The notes: generated by a model from the letters alone, not told the origin. A stretch of 64,000 nucleotides of DNA from Macrolepiota albuminosa (GCA_027475525.1 JAMWFC010000058.1:953270-1017269), one strand, 5' to 3'; numbered from the stretch's first letter, positions 11,901-24,054 are shown. Translations and numbers: made by a program.

Positions 11901-13933
11901 AACGAGCACGCGAAGCTTACAATCGTGCACTTCGATCAGTTATGGCATATCTTAAGGACATGAATGATTTAGGTCTATCGCAGCAGGCACGTACTATGAG
12001 TTTGTATGGTGCCGCTTCGGATGATGTTGTGGCAACCCGATCAAGACGGCCTACCATGGTCGATGGTCAGCGCGAAGTCTCCATGGCGCTAAGTGGTTCG
12101 ACGGGGTCATCGGACTCCACTGGTCAACTTCGACCCAATGAAATGATTGCTGGTCTCCGCAGCGGAAGTTCTGCTCAAACGCTCAGTATTGCGACTACGG
12201 ACAGTACTGGCTCATCATATGAGGAACGGAAGTTCAAAGACGATAAGGGGAAACGAACCATGATTGTCCGTGAGATTGTTGCGTGCGTCCCGGTTCTATC
12301 AAATGACATGTGTATTAAGTTGACTTTTTCCGCCTAGGACTGAACGAACTTACGTGAAGGGCCTTCAAGAATTGATGGATATTTATATCAAACCGGCATG
12401 TGACACAATCAACATTCTCAGTGGTGTAGGGTCAAACAAAGACACTGTTGTTCCTGCTGCTGAGCGGAAGCTCGTTTTTGGCGGTATTGATGCTCTCTTC
12501 TCCTTCCACAAAGACAGTTTCCTTCCCGCACTCGAAGTTGCAGCTGCCCCGTTAATGAAGTCAAGCGAGATTCTCCAGCAAGCAGACGCTGATGGACAAC
12601 TTTCGTTGAGCGTCGTAAAAGCAGTCGGTTGCATGTTTCTCAAGCATGCTGCTTTCATGAAGATGTACTCGAGTTATATAAAGTAAGTTTTATCCACTTT
12701 TTACTTCTTCCAACATGACAGTGAACGGTTGAAAAAAGCAATTTTGACAATGCGGTCTCGCGTGTCAAATATTGGACAGCAGAACGTCACCTACAGGGTA
12801 CCACTAGCCCAGCATCATCGACGATATCACCGTCTTCTAGCACTGGTCAACTTGTCGGTGTGAATTCCCCTCCTATGTCTGCGAGTACATTAGACGCTAG
12901 CTCTGCCACCGCCGGCGTACCAAATCTCACATCGAGCCAGCGCAAGCGGATCAAATCCTACCTCAAACGGTGTCGTTTAAATCCTCGCCATTCTCAATTA
13001 AATCTTGAGGGTTATCTACTCCTTCCCGTCCAACGGATACCTCGTTATCGATTATTGGTGCGTGATTTTTACTTAGATTTTCTACTTCAAGCTCACGTCG
13101 TTTTCAGTTAGAGGAGTTGGTAAGGAGTACCCCACCTACAGACGAGTTTGAAGATGATCCTCTGGAACGAGCGTTGGCGGAGATTTCGTCTCTTGCAAAC
13201 AATATGAATGAAGGAAAGCGGGAGTCAGAATCTCGGCGAAAACTTGTTCAATGGCAAAGCAGAATACGAGGGAAATTTCCCAGTCCTCTTGTTCAGCCAC
13301 ACCGGTACGTTATCGAAAACTTGTTCAATGGCAAAGCAGAATACGAGGGAAATTTCCCAGTCCTCTTGTTCAGCCACACCGGTACGTTATGCTTACCTTC
13401 CAAACGCAACACACGAAACTCAATATCTGACAAGTCGTCTTATCATGGACGGTCCTCTCCTTTTGACACGTGTCGTGCGCAAAGCCATGGTATCCTTTGA
13501 AGCTATCAATGCACAGGGCGATGCGTCCACTGTGCAAGTGGATTGTCTAGCCCCAGAATTGACGCCTCGAGCTTTGGTTGGTATCTTGTGCAATGATTTA
13601 CTGGTTTTATGCCGTGATCCATCGGATGGCAAGGATCCTACATCTTCTGTAGACTTGTGGGCAGTGCTAAGGATGCAGACCCTACCTCAACCAGCTTCCA
13701 TCGTCCACGGAAATGGCATGTATTCGCATATTTTTTGGCACTGCCGAAAAAACTGACTTCTTCAAGCTCTCCGACTCGTCGATAATAAAGCGATCCTTTA
13801 CTTCGATGCACCTTCTCCATCCGATGCTCTGAATTGGTATAGGGGTTCGTTTCACACTTACCCCCTTGCAGATCGACCATGACTGATAAATGCTCTAGCT
13901 ATTAATCTCCATATCCCTGCTTCTAAGACATAG
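8934..13933 (+). CDS. Leucine-rich-repeat RhoGEF (DH-PH) protein
   Basis: Predicted guanine nucleotide exchange factor for a Rho-family GTPase. The likely start at 8934 gives MYTVADLDHFSHTLSNGRP. A first intron ends at about 9101. The long low-complexity exon has Pro/Ser-rich and Asp/Glu-rich runs (about 9760-9830). Leucine-rich repeats follow after an intron (10016-10420: LLALDISANFLGALP, LEELNIACNPLRVLP, LHTISVRKNKLNALPSW). A Ser/Thr-rich linker comes next. The DH domain starts at TERTYVKGLQELMDIYIKP (about 12335) and continues through SQRKRIKSYLKRCRLNPRHS and LEGYLLLPVQRIPRYRLL (the conserved CR3 helix). The PH domain begins near RLIMDGPLLLTRVV (about 13438) and contains VGILCNDLLVLCRDP. 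The final exon ends INLHIPASKT, TAG 13931-13933. Three exact 77-base duplications break it (10467-10620, 10934-11087, 13237-13390). It lacks a CH or PB1 domain, so it is not Cdc24/Scd1. Confidence 0.8.
10467..10620. repeat. Exact 77-bp tandem duplication no. 4, in the LRR-RhoGEF gene
   Basis: Copies 10467-10543 and 10544-10620. Removing exactly 77 bases restores one open frame (SSLVS-AGLEEHIS); no base is missing here. Confidence 0.95.
10934..11087. repeat. Exact 77-bp tandem duplication no. 5, in the LRR-RhoGEF gene
   Basis: Copies 10934-11010 and 11011-11087. After collapse one base is still missing for the SSSNL-SSASPSPLDRPS frame. Confidence 0.95.
13237..13390. repeat. Exact 77-bp tandem duplication no. 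6, in the LRR-RhoGEF gene
   Basis: Copies 13237-13313 and 13314-13390, covering an exon end and its intron donor. The right edge is intronic, so base loss cannot be judged. Confidence 0.95.
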
Positions 13934-14051
13934 ATTATGGTTGTGTTGACGTTTATATTTGATTTACTATATCATGTATTGCTGAACATCAAGAATTTCA
14001 ATTCCTGGAACATGTTGAAATCACAATTCGACTTACAGTAAGATATGTAGG

Positions 14052-14138
14052 ACTCTTGTAAAACGCGCTAACGTCACGTGCCAAAACGTGATTTTGCGTG
14101 AAATGTCACGCAAAATCTTAATGGCAACTTACAAGGGT
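14052..14138. repeat. Small MITE-like palindromic element
   Basis: Ends ACTCTTGTAA (14052-14061) and TTACAAGGGT (14129-14138) are inverted, 9 of 10 matching. Inside is a perfect 12-base inverted repeat, GATTTTGCGTGA / TCACGCAAAATC (14090-14101 and 14106-14117), with a 4-base loop. A second copy of its left 28 bases lies at 14355-14382 (26 of 28 identical). No target duplication could be defined. Confidence 0.5.
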
Positions 14139-14535
14139 GGAAATCTGTTCGCGCAGACTTCTAGCTAGATAAAGCAGTATTCAAGGTTTCTGTGTGGTCC
14201 GATTTTCAAAAAAAAAAAATTGAATTTAGAGATGCCATTAAGTAAATACGTCCGAAAGGGTCATCTCCATTGGGACAGGCTCTCTACTGGAGATGAATGA
14301 CTTAGAACAGGATGGCATGTCATAATAAAAAGCTTTTATTCACCTAAGATAGGGCTCTTGTAAAACACGCTAACGTCATGTGGTGTGACTATGTGATTGT
14401 ATCGAAATATGGCCATTTCCTCGAAAAATTAGTGGAAAAAGACCAGGAGATGTATGAGTGAAGAGCTGCTGCTGATCCTCGATAAGACAGTACAAGGATT
14501 AACATTTAGTGTAGTATGTGAAGGAATATGGCCGA
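14139..14535. other. Intergenic between convergent genes
   Basis: No gene. It holds an A-run (about 14209-14219) and, at 14355-14382, the second partial copy of the MITE-like left end. Otherwise 3' flanks of the RhoGEF and oxysterol-binding-protein genes. Confidence 0.5.
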
Positions 14536-17204
14536 TTACCACAAAGATTGAATGTCTTCTCCTTTCCATCCTTGCTCTCGTGCTTCCCAATAACCTCCGA
14601 CATAGACCCATTCATCTCCTTCGTGTTTAAACCACCGAGGGTGACAATCTTTCCCCTGCTTACGACGTTCTCGTTGCATCTCTTCCACTGTCAATTTTTG
14701 TTCCTCCGCCCTAACTGTATCTCCCTCTTCCAGTGCTCTGACATCCGGACGCAAGCGGGAATCTGTCGGGGGTATCTTTCCGAGGAGATCGTCCGTCAAC
14801 TCATTCAAAGTAATGCCGAAAGATGTAAAGCCATAAAACTCATGTGCATTCTTCGGATACGGAGTTGAACGCCAAAGTACCCGGAAATTTGAAGAGTCAA
14901 GCGTTTGAGTCATCTGATCATCCCATTTTCCTTCTAGATGCATGACAATGTCACCCCGAGGCCCGTAAACAACTCCAGTCACCACGTTTGAAGGGCCCCA
15001 ATAACTATTTGGCTTGAAGTCCAAAACACAGTGTGTTTGGTCACGGGTATTCTCGATCGTCATTTGGCCCGTGTGTTCAAGATACTTGGTACCAACCATG
15101 ATATTCCTCACGAAAGACGACGGTTTGTTCCTTTTATTTCGCTTGATAAAGATTGGTATACAGAGAATGACAGTATCGGACGAACCACACATAATGATCC
15201 TTGTCAATCGTCAAGCGCGTGGTACCAAGAGGGATGATCTCCAAGCTTTTGCCTACAAGAAACAGCATTCGGAAGTAATTCGGAAACGTGTCACGACGTT
15301 GCGTACCCCAAAATTTGGTCCTTCCAGAGGAAGTGGCGTTAAGCACCCAATTCCTTCCTTCAGCATGATAGGCAATTTCAAGAGGATTATGGCGGACTTT
15401 CTCCGCAATAAACTTCATTCGAGCGTCTTCAAATGTCTCACCTAGCATGGGATTGCTGAACGATCCTGGTGTCAGTGAATGTCGAACAGATAACTTGTAC
15501 TTACAAGGCTTTCCTCCCAGTCCGATGTCTTGTATGAGTATAACTAGAGACAACGAAGGCCGCAACGTAACATATCCTGTCAAATGTATTGTCTACCAGG
15601 GCAGCGGCGTCGAGGATACTATGATATTCAACTTCTTCAGCTGCTCTTTGAAGAAGGGTGAGAGGTTCATTGAACGTGACAGGAAATGTGATGGTAGAGA
15701 GGTCCTGAGCGATGATAAGGATGGGAATAATGCCATTGTTAATGCACAAGGCAGTGTGACCAGATATGGATCTTCACCTTTCCAACGTTCTTCTTGAGGA
15801 TTGCAAAAAGACTACCTTCATCACGAATGGGAGGTGATGGAAGTTGTGTTCGATGTTTCACCTGGAGAGATTCAGAAGGAGATGCAACACTCGTTGGGAC
15901 AGGATGCTCCTTCCGGTCTGGTTCCTGAACATCAGTATCGATACTAGGGGCGTCTTCCTGATTCAGGCTACTTCTGCTCTCGTCTATAAGCATTCTACCT
16001 GTCCTCTCCTCGGGAATCGGCACATCCAATACGAATTCTTCAGCACCATCAAGGGCGTCGAACCACTCCTGCATACTCCCGCTCCCGCTAGTAACAACTG
16101 AGGCCCGTCTGGACAGCCTTGAGACAGGTGTCGACAACCGTGGTGAAGAATTGTGAAGGGCTGAAGGATCCTCCTCAACTGTGGCAGGAAGAGATGATCC
16201 TTGATTGGCTTGACCTATTTCGGTCAACGCTTGCATCGACGTCATTAACATCGTATGCTGAGCTTTGAGGGTTTCCAATGCCAGTTGGAGACGATGGAAC
16301 GACGAGTGAAGAGGGTCAGGAACAGCATCCAACGCTGTGCCATCAGACCCAAACTCGGAGGGACGTAAGGACGAGTGATTTGAGGCTAATTGATATATCT
16401 TAGTCGAATGACAGTGTATTGACGAGTCGGAATCTCACATCTTTTGAAGAAACTAAACTTCGGTTCCTTGGTTGGGTCTTTCACCTTGTCTTTATCAGAT
16501 TTTTTGCCAAGGCCATGACTTTTTTTTGACAACAATGAAGCCTCTAGGACCAGATTCTGAAGAGAGAAATCCAAAGCCTGAATCGTCTACAAAATATAGT
16601 CAGAGCGTCTTTGAGGGCAAGGGGCTTGCAAGCCTGACGTACAGATCCCATTTCCTCAATAATTGCTCCAGACTTATTCAAACTGATACTTGGATTACCA
16701 TGACGCATAGAAAACCTTATACTTGCCGATTTTCGTGCCTCCACACCGAAATAAATGAATTTCCTTTGAGAACATGAACTGGGAATTTGCTGCGAGATAA
16801 ACAGAATGGCCCGACCTGCAGGCCACCATCCACATGTCGAAATCCTCTGCGCTTAAACATTTGATATGAAATGTAGCGGTGCTTGAATCTATATGGATGT
16901 CTCTGCGACCCGGGGCCGTAGCAATGGCGGCATGGTGCAAAGTGATTTGGTCGCGAACGGGTTGACCAGGTTCCAAAGAGTAGGAAAGGATCCCGGACTG
17001 ATACAATGTAAAATACCTACGTGCAAAGCCTATGCGACAGTAGACAAGTCAAAAGGGATGATGGGTCACGTCGCAAACAATACCTTGCATCCTTTTTCTT
17101 CGTTTCTTCAGCATCCATCCTTCACAAACGATACCAGAAGTTATGCCGTCCGCTGGCAAGAGGTTATCGATCTTGGCGCCAATTGTGCCATACACAGAAG
17201 GCAT
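14536..17204 (-). CDS. Oxysterol-binding protein homologue with PH domain (OSH3-like)
   Basis: Lipid-transfer protein at ER contact sites by family knowledge. The likely start at 17204 reads MPSVYGTIGAKIDNLLPADG, then the PH domain: EGWMLKKRRKRMQG, RRYFTLYQSGILSYSLEPGQ and FHIKCLSAEDFDMWMVACR (about residues 25-120). A long Ser-rich linker follows (15739-16332). The sterol/lipid-binding domain starts with ITFPVTFNEPLTLLQRAAEE and contains ICYVAAFVVSSY. Next come SLTPGSFSNPMLGETFEDAR and AEKVRHNPLEIAYHAEGRNW. The C-terminal part has FKPNSYWGPSNVVTGVVYG, TDSRLRPDVRALEEGD and QRERRKQGKDCHPRWFK, ending at 14536. The family signature EQVSHHPP is here EKVRHNPL, which is unusual. The PH plus tail layout favours OSH3 over the short OSH4-7 type. 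Transcribed divergently from 6PGDH, about 400 bases apart. Confidence 0.8.
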
Positions 17205-17604
17205 GCGTTAGGGTATATGATCATACCAGATGGACACAAAAGTCCAAATCAGGTCTGATTGACAACAGCCGGCCGGCCCGCTCTGGTCCGCTCAGGCGAC
17301 ATACATACTTGACTTACTCTTTTCGCGTCTAGCCAATGTGCTTAGTTCAGGCTGGTTCGGGGGGCTAATAAGCATCAAATTCATATCCAGCCCACTTATT
17401 GGCAGAGCTTCATGCTAACCCGAGTATGTCTGCCAAACGAACCTCGCTCTATCCGTTTGCACTGTTACCTCGATCTCCGAATAGATCAAGGATGACCAAT
17501 CTGATTGTCCACAAAGTCCGTCATCATCCGGTGTTTGAAATACCATCCTGTCTTCTTGAACCATTCTTTCCACACCACAATCACCTCTCATTCATCATAT
17601 CAAC
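17205..17604. promoter_or_regulatory. Bidirectional promoter region between OSH3-like gene and GND1
   Basis: A 400-base gap between two divergent starts (17204 minus, 17605 plus). A pyrimidine-rich stretch precedes the GND1 ATG (17545-17600). No other gene seen. Promoter function is inferred from gene layout only. Confidence 0.4.
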
Positions 17605-19592
17605 ATGGCCACGTACGTCTATCCTCTCTTATCCATACCGTCCCGCTCATATAGATATCATGAAGTGGAGATATCGGTCTTATCGGCCTCGCCGTCATGG
17701 TATAGTATATATACATCGATATACTGAGCAATTCAGTCAACGCACTGCAGGGTCAAAATTTAATCCTCAACATGAACGATAAAGGGTTTACCGTTGTAGC
17801 GTATAATCGTACTACGTCAAAAGTCGACCACTTTCTCGCGAACGAGGCCAAAGGTGCTCGATTTCCTTCTTGATTATCTACGCGAGATTATTTACATGAA
17901 AGTCTTAGGCACCAGAGTTCAGGGTGCTCATTCCATTGCTGAGCTCGTTTCCAAGCTCAAGAAACCTCGCAAGATCATCCTCCTCGTCAAGGCTGGATCT
18001 GCGGTAGACGATTTCATTGCTCAACTTGTCCCGCATCTTGAACAAGGAGACATCATAATCGACGGCGGCAACTCCCACTATCCTGATTCCATTCGCCGCA
18101 CAAAGGAGCTTGAGTCCAAGGGCCTGCTCTTTGTTGGATCTGGCGTTTCGGGTGGCGAGGAGGGCGCTCGTTATGGACCATCCCTCATGCCTGGTGGTTC
18201 CCCTGCCGCCTGGCCTGCAATCAAGGACATTTTCCAAAAGACTGCTGCTCAGGTTAAAGGCGAGCCTTGCTGCGACTGGGTTGGCGAGACCGGATCTGGA
18301 CACTACGTAAAAATGGTTCATAATGGTGAGTAGACGGACGCGTTCAATAAAAATAAGTGTTAAGTGTTTATCTAGGAATTGAATACGGTGACATGCAGCT
18401 TATTGCTGAAGCTTACGACATTCTCAAACGTGGTCTTGTTCTTGGGGATGACGAGATCGCTGATATCTTCCTGAAGTGGAACAAGGGCGTCCTTGATTCC
18501 TTCCTTATCGAAATCACTGCAAATATACTTAAATTCAAGGATGACGATGGCGAGCATGTTGTCAGCAAGATTCTCGACAAGGCCGGTCAGAAAGGGACCG
18601 GAAAATGGACCGCCATCGCTGCCCTTGAAGCCGGAACTGCTGGTCAGTTGATTCTTATACTTTGGATTTTTTGCCTATTATGATTTTTCTTAGTTACATT
18701 GATCGGAGAGGCTGTCTTTGCTCGTTGTCTGTCCGCCATTAAGGAGGAGCGCGTTCGTGCTAGCAAGGTCCTAGCTGGACCTCAAAAGGAACCTTTTCGG
18801 GGTGACAAGCAAATGTTCATTGATGACCTTGAGCAGGCCTTGTATGCCTCCAAGATTATATCCTACACTCAAGGCTTCATGCTTATGAGGGAGACCGCTA
18901 AAGAGGTGATTTTAAAATCTCACTTCTTCATCAACCTAGTTCCTGACTATCTTCTTAGCTTAGTTGGAACTTGAACTACGCTGGCATTGCGAAGATGTGG
19001 CGTGGTGGTTGCATTATCAAGGTCCGCCGCTTGAGATATTACATGTTCGCTCCTTACAGCTCAATCGATGTAGAGCGTCTTCCTTGGTGATATTACGGCC
19101 GCGTACCAGAAGAATCCCGAGTTGGAGTCTCTACTGTTCGATGACTTCTTCAATAAAGGTCACCCATTTTGCAATTATTTGATGTTTGGTGATTGATGCT
19201 CTTTTGTAGCTATGCACAACGCTCAGCCAGGATGGAGGCGTGTCATTGCTCAGGCAGTTCTTTGGGGAATTCCAACACCTGCTTTCAGCACAGCCCTGGC
19301 CTTCTTTGACGGCTATCGCAGCGAAATAGTACCGGCCAACCTTCTCCAGGCTCAGGTACATTTATGAAGTATATGGAATCTGAAGCATCTGGCTTGACCA
19401 CGTAAAACAGCGTGACTATTTCGGTGCCCACACCTTCCGTGTCCTTCCTGGTAAGGAGAATCCGAGGTTCAAGTCCGGCGAGGATATTCGTACGTACTTC
19501 CACCTCGGAGGTAATTCTGCTAACGTTCTCTGCTAGACGTCAATTGGACAGGACGTGGTGGAAACGTCTCTGCCTCCACTTACAACACTTGA
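17605..19592 (+). CDS. GND1: 6-phosphogluconate dehydrogenase, decarboxylating
   Basis: NADP+-dependent oxidative decarboxylation of 6-phosphogluconate to ribulose 5-phosphate; cytosolic, pentose phosphate pathway. The start at 17605 is a tiny exon (MAT), then exons give [11 protein letters not shown] and [20 protein letters not shown] (Rossmann GxGxxG-type). Motifs: [50 protein letters not shown] (catalytic Lys and Asn), and the C-terminal [19 protein letters not shown] and [17 protein letters not shown]. The [18 protein letters not shown] end is diagnostic; TGA is at 19590-19592. About 490 residues, normal length. At least seven introns. One near 19020-19074 uses an odd GTCCGC donor and contains in-frame-looking sequence. 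The ASNSD1-type gene follows 175 bases downstream on the same strand. Confidence 0.95.
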
Positions 19593-19766
19593 TTTGATAC
19601 AGGACAGAATGTGTAAACAGACCTTTCACATAGATTTATGGATGTTTATTTTAAATGTGTTGAGATTACCATCATCCAAACAGTAGATACTTCAGTCAGT
19701 CAGACTTGAAAATTTGAAAGCTAGATGTAATCGATGTGATCGACAGATTTGTGACATAAGTCTTCC

Positions 19767-22177
19767 ATGTGTGGAATTCTCGTATCTGCTCGTGCCACCG
19801 ATGCCGATGTAGATTTTGTCGACCTGACTCACAAGCTTCGAGTGATAAATGCAGCGCGAGGTCTGTCAGAACTATCTTTTGCGCACAGCTTGTGAACAAT
19901 CTGCTAGGCCCAGATTCGCAAGGACACTACGAAGTCACCATAGTACCTGAGGTAGCTGGATTAAAAACACTTGTTCTCGACTTTTACGCGTCCGAATTGC
20001 GACTGAGAGGGGATGGTCCCGTTGAACAACCGCACCGGAAGGATGGTGATGTACTCTGTTGGAACGGCGAGGCGAGTTCAACTACATATATTCCTATGAA
20101 TTCACTAACTGAACTTATAGATCTTCGACGGAATCCTGAATGTCAGCATTCTTCCTCCATACAGACCAGTATTCTGAAGCTTGTAGATAGATCCCGGCAC
20201 ACGAGAACGACGGCGTTCGGCTATTCAGCGAGCTACGCAAAACAGATACTATGGAAGATATACGAGATCTATTTGGATGCATTGAGGGACCGTAAGCCTC
20301 GCGATATGATCAAAGATAATAATTACTGATCGTACGAACTTCGTTCATAGGTACGCCTTCGTTTACTATCAAGTAAGGTTTAACATCTAAATCTTTCTGG
20401 CACTGAAGAACCCATCAGTCTCAATCTCGACGCCTGTTTTTCGGGAGGGACCCCCTTGGACGTCGTTCACTCCTGATACACAAACCTTCACCATCTTTGC
20501 CGTATTTCTTGCTTGCATCTGTTTCAGCCGGGATCGATCCAAGATGCGACTTTGAAGAACTTTCAACGGGATCTATATTTTATCTGGATTTGGAGCCTCT
20601 CGGTGACGTGAGTCTGTCAATCCAGATTTCAGCGAGCACTCTTTCAATCTTTTTGACTAGTTCCAGAGAGATTTTGTATCTCGCCTAAGTCCTTTGCCTC
20701 GTCGTTCGTTTGACCTGGACGCACCTGTAGCTCCTTTCGTGAGTAATCAAAGTTGAAGGTTGTTGGCACTTAGTCAATAGTCAAGCAATACAGGCGGAAC
20801 CGAACGAAGTCAATACTTTTGTGCCGCCGGTAAATGATAATTCCACCATGGAGTCCCTTGCACACATTCCAAATCATCTTCTGAAAGCTGTGGACGATTT
20901 AATTCACTATCTGGATCAGAGCGTTATGCTACAGGTTCAAAACATCCCGCAGAAGTCGTAAGTTGGTTCTGATAGTCTCAAGCACGCTCTGATAAAAATT
21001 ATAAGGGTATCAAAAGGGAAGGCACGTGTAGCCGTTCTATTCAGCGGAGGTATAGACTCGACTGTGATAACCTACCTCGCTCATAGGTCTGTCTCGGAAA
21101 TGAACTTTTCTAACGGGATACTTTAACAATCATTAAGGCACATCTCATTCGACGAACCCATTGATCTACTCAACGTTGCTTTTGAGAACCCACGGAAGAT
21201 TCGACTGCAAGCGGAGGGAAATACAGGCGGCAGGCAAAAGTACAAGAAAAAATTTGTCCCCTACGTGGAAGGAGACACTTACAAACCATATAACGTTCCC
21301 GATCGGGTGACTGGACTTCATGAGGTGGAAGAGCTCAGGCGCTTATGCCCAGAACGTTCTTGGAACTTCGTGAGATGGTTATAACAATTCTTAGCGTGTA
21401 GTTTAGGCTTAACTTCAGCAGGTCGAGATCAATGTTCCATACAATGTGCGTGATAAGACTGACACGGTCCTTCAGCTCTCTCTAAAATCTCACTACTCAA
21501 CAGGAATCGCAAGGCGCACGCGAGATCGTAGAATCTTTGATGTTACCTGGACGTACGGTCATGGATTTAGTAAGTTAAGTTTCCTACCGGCCGAGATGAT
21601 TTTAAAACCCATGACAGAGTCTAGCACTTGCCCTCTATTTCGCCTCCAGGGGCAAAGGTCAAGTGCGGATCATTCCAGATGGCGAAGCAATACCTTATAC
21701 TAGCCCGGCACGTGTGCTCCTTAATGGACTTGGCTCTGACGAATTACTTGGCGGATATGGAAGACATCGATCAGCGTATAACTCTGGTGGGTGGCAGGCT
21801 GTCATAGAAGAGGTATGTCATACAAGTGAATCGTTATTGGAAGATTACAACTGACAGTGGAAGTAAAGCTTCAATTGGAGATAGACCGCATACCATTTCG
21901 AAACCTGGGGCGAGATGACCGGGTCATTTCGTCCCATGGTAAAGAGACACGTCACCCATTCTTGTCTCTCACAGTTCTCAACTTTATTGCCAGTCTTCCA
22001 GTACATTACAAAATGGATCCTCGACTGGAAGTGGGCCTCGGTGACAAGATGCTTTTAAGATTGGCTGCTTGGAAGTTGGGTCTAGTCGAGGCCAGTAGAC
22101 GTAAAAAGCGAGCAATGCAGTTTGGAAGTCACTCTGCTCGGATGGAAGGCGAAAGGAGAGGTGATACACTTGTGTAA
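19767..22177 (+). CDS. Asparagine synthetase domain-containing protein 1-like
   Basis: Fused class-II glutaminase-like N-terminus and asparagine-synthetase C-terminus; the family's true reaction is not established. The start at 19767 gives MCGILVSARATDADVDFVDL, keeping the N-terminal Cys. Then GPDSQGHYEV, WNGEIFDGIL (the WNGE/GEI glutaminase motif) and HENDGVRLFSELRK. Next GPYAFVYYQ, FGRDPLGRRSLLIH and a PP-loop AVLFSGGIDSTVITYLAHR (about 21033-21089). Later segments are REIVESLMLPGRTVMDLSLA, LALYFASRGKGQVR, LLNGLGSDELLGGYGRHR and DDRVISSHGKETRHPFL. TGA at 22175-22177. About a dozen introns. The one after WNGE (about 20070-20120) starts GCGAGT, a GC-AG intron. The glutaminase and synthase motifs look intact, and the length is about 570 residues, as in fungal homologues. 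Confidence 0.85.
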
Positions 22178-22327
22178 CTGTTAGAATATAAAGCCATGGA
22201 CACCGTGAGCGTGCCACTACGTCACCCCGTCACATTTCACCCTCGCTAATATCACACTTCATTATGACAATGCGGACAAAGGACCAGACCACAATATGTA
22301 TACTAGCTACCAAGAAAGAGCACCCTC

Positions 22328-22520
22328 AGTCGCTTACAATACAGACTGAGGGTGAGTTACATCGCACATACCAACTTACGCACGAATATTAACTGTACCG
22401 ATTAGATTAGATACTGGTGTCTGTGTATTTAATAGGTACAGAAATCGAGTCGCTTACAATACAGACCGAGGATTAGACACTGACTGGTGTCTGTGTATGA
22501 ATAGGTCCTGGTGGTACAGA
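22328..22520. repeat. Imperfect tandem repeat in intergenic DNA
   Basis: AGTCGCTTACAATACAGA occurs at 22328 and 22448 (120 apart). Each is followed or preceded by related GTGTCTGTGTAT...AATAGGT segments. The rest of the 22178-22651 spacer shows nothing else. Confidence 0.5.
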
Positions 22521-22651
22521 TTCTAGCAGTAACGACTTACAATGAGAAGAGATAAGAGTTATCGCAAATCAAGCTTGCTGTTTGTTTGTCTTCGAGGACA
22601 GAAACTAAATAACCAATTTCTACCTTGGTTTCAAACGACGACCTCGAGACA

Positions 22652-23383
22652 ATGTCTACAGGTCTTTCTGCGGGGGCAAAGGCCGTCAGATTATTTCGTA
22701 TCAAACAGCTTGCGAGTCTCCAATCACATATCATACACAATGGCCCTCTTCCTGCGCCCGCCAGCGAGCAAAGTACACCTCACCGACTACCTAACCCATT
22801 CGTACCTCACAAAAATCCTCTTACGGGACGATGGGCTCCACCAACGATATCCCTTAGACGCCAGGCTGACCTTGTGAAGAAAGCAAAGGCGTCAAACACG
22901 CTATACCTCCTCCCGCCAGGCCCTAAAAATACCAGACTCTCCGGCCTCGACAAAGCTGCCGAGAATCTGGCGCATAAGCAGTTTGGTGGATGGAAGGGCC
23001 AAGGCTTTCCGGCAGGGCCATTCGATAAGATCAAGTGGAAGCAGAGCCTGGAGAATACGTGGATGAATCCTATTAGCTGGGTAGGCGAACCTAAGGTGAA
23101 GGATGTTCCAGGTGCTGAGCTGGGGACACGATTGTATGCGGCGAAAAAGAGGATGTTCAAAGGGCATAGGTGGGAACGGCTCAAAGCGGCTCGGGACGAG
23201 AAGAAGAAGATTCTCATGCGGGATATGGCTCGGCGTATCAGGAATTACAAGGCGGTACGTCTACGTTCCGTTTTGAATGATTTCTTGACGTGACCCACAT
23301 TGGTCTGCTAGTATTATCACAAGAGAAAGCCGAATCCACTCAAAGTCTACAATTCAACGAAAGCGAAGAAACTACCTTTCTAA
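22652..23383 (+). CDS. MRPL25: Mitochondrial large ribosomal subunit protein mL59 (yeast Mrpl25 family)
   Basis: Structural protein of the fungal mitoribosome large subunit. The start at 22652 gives MSTGLSAGAKAVRLFRIKQ, a basic amphipathic N-terminus typical of import signals. Next are PNPFVPHKNPLTGRWAPPTI and SLRRQADLVKKAKASNTLYL, then FGGWKGQGFPAGPFDKIKWK. The basic C-terminal part has RMFKGHRWERLKAARDEKKK. One intron (donor GTACGT at about 23255) separates the last exon, which encodes YYHKRKPNPLKVYNSTKA and ends KKLPF, TAA 23381-23383. About 220 residues. The RKRPNPLK-type tail is the family signature as I remember it. Confidence 0.75.
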
Positions 23384-24054
23384 TATTTTTAAGTCTTGGG
23401 GAATAGTTTACAAACACGACTTTTTAACACGTCTGCCTTCCGGATGGACGATATTTCTGTATAAGAAATATTGCCGAACCAACAGGTCAGTGCACATTTT
23501 CCCTCCATTCTTTCTCTTTTACCCTTCGTCTCCGCATTGTCATCTGTTCGGATCCCAAAGCCCGATGCAGTCCGTGCAATTTCTCTTGTCATCAAGTGCA
23601 CCCAGCATTAAAATGTATACATCATGGCGCTGTAGGCCCCGGGGAGTTCTATGTTTGTCCAAAATCAATCTGGGCCTCAAATATAAATACGCTATATTTC
23701 GGGCCTGGCAGACACTACTCTGGTCCTTGACACGTGATGAGATTGACACAGCACGTGATTCAGAAGAAACACGTTATTTATCAAGTGAAAGTAAGTGCAG
23801 AAAAATGCAAACTGAAAGTACTTTATACATAGTATATGTCACTTAAATATGAAATGTGTAGCAGAAACCTTGAGCTTGTTACTATTATTGAGTGCAATTT
23901 GCACTAATAGTATCCATTTCTTTTTTAGATTTGTTTCTGCAGGGAAGAAGTTTGAGCCAGAATAGTTTAAAGTTCATCACAAAATAAAGTAAGCTAAGAT
24001 CTTTTTAAATTCAAAATGGGGCATCTGACATGAGTTAATACTAGAATTTCCATA
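23384..24054. other. Intergenic, edge of transposon island
   Basis: No gene recognised. Two CACGTG sites lie near 23728 and 23754. Base composition becomes AT-rich toward the repeat island. Confidence 0.4.
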
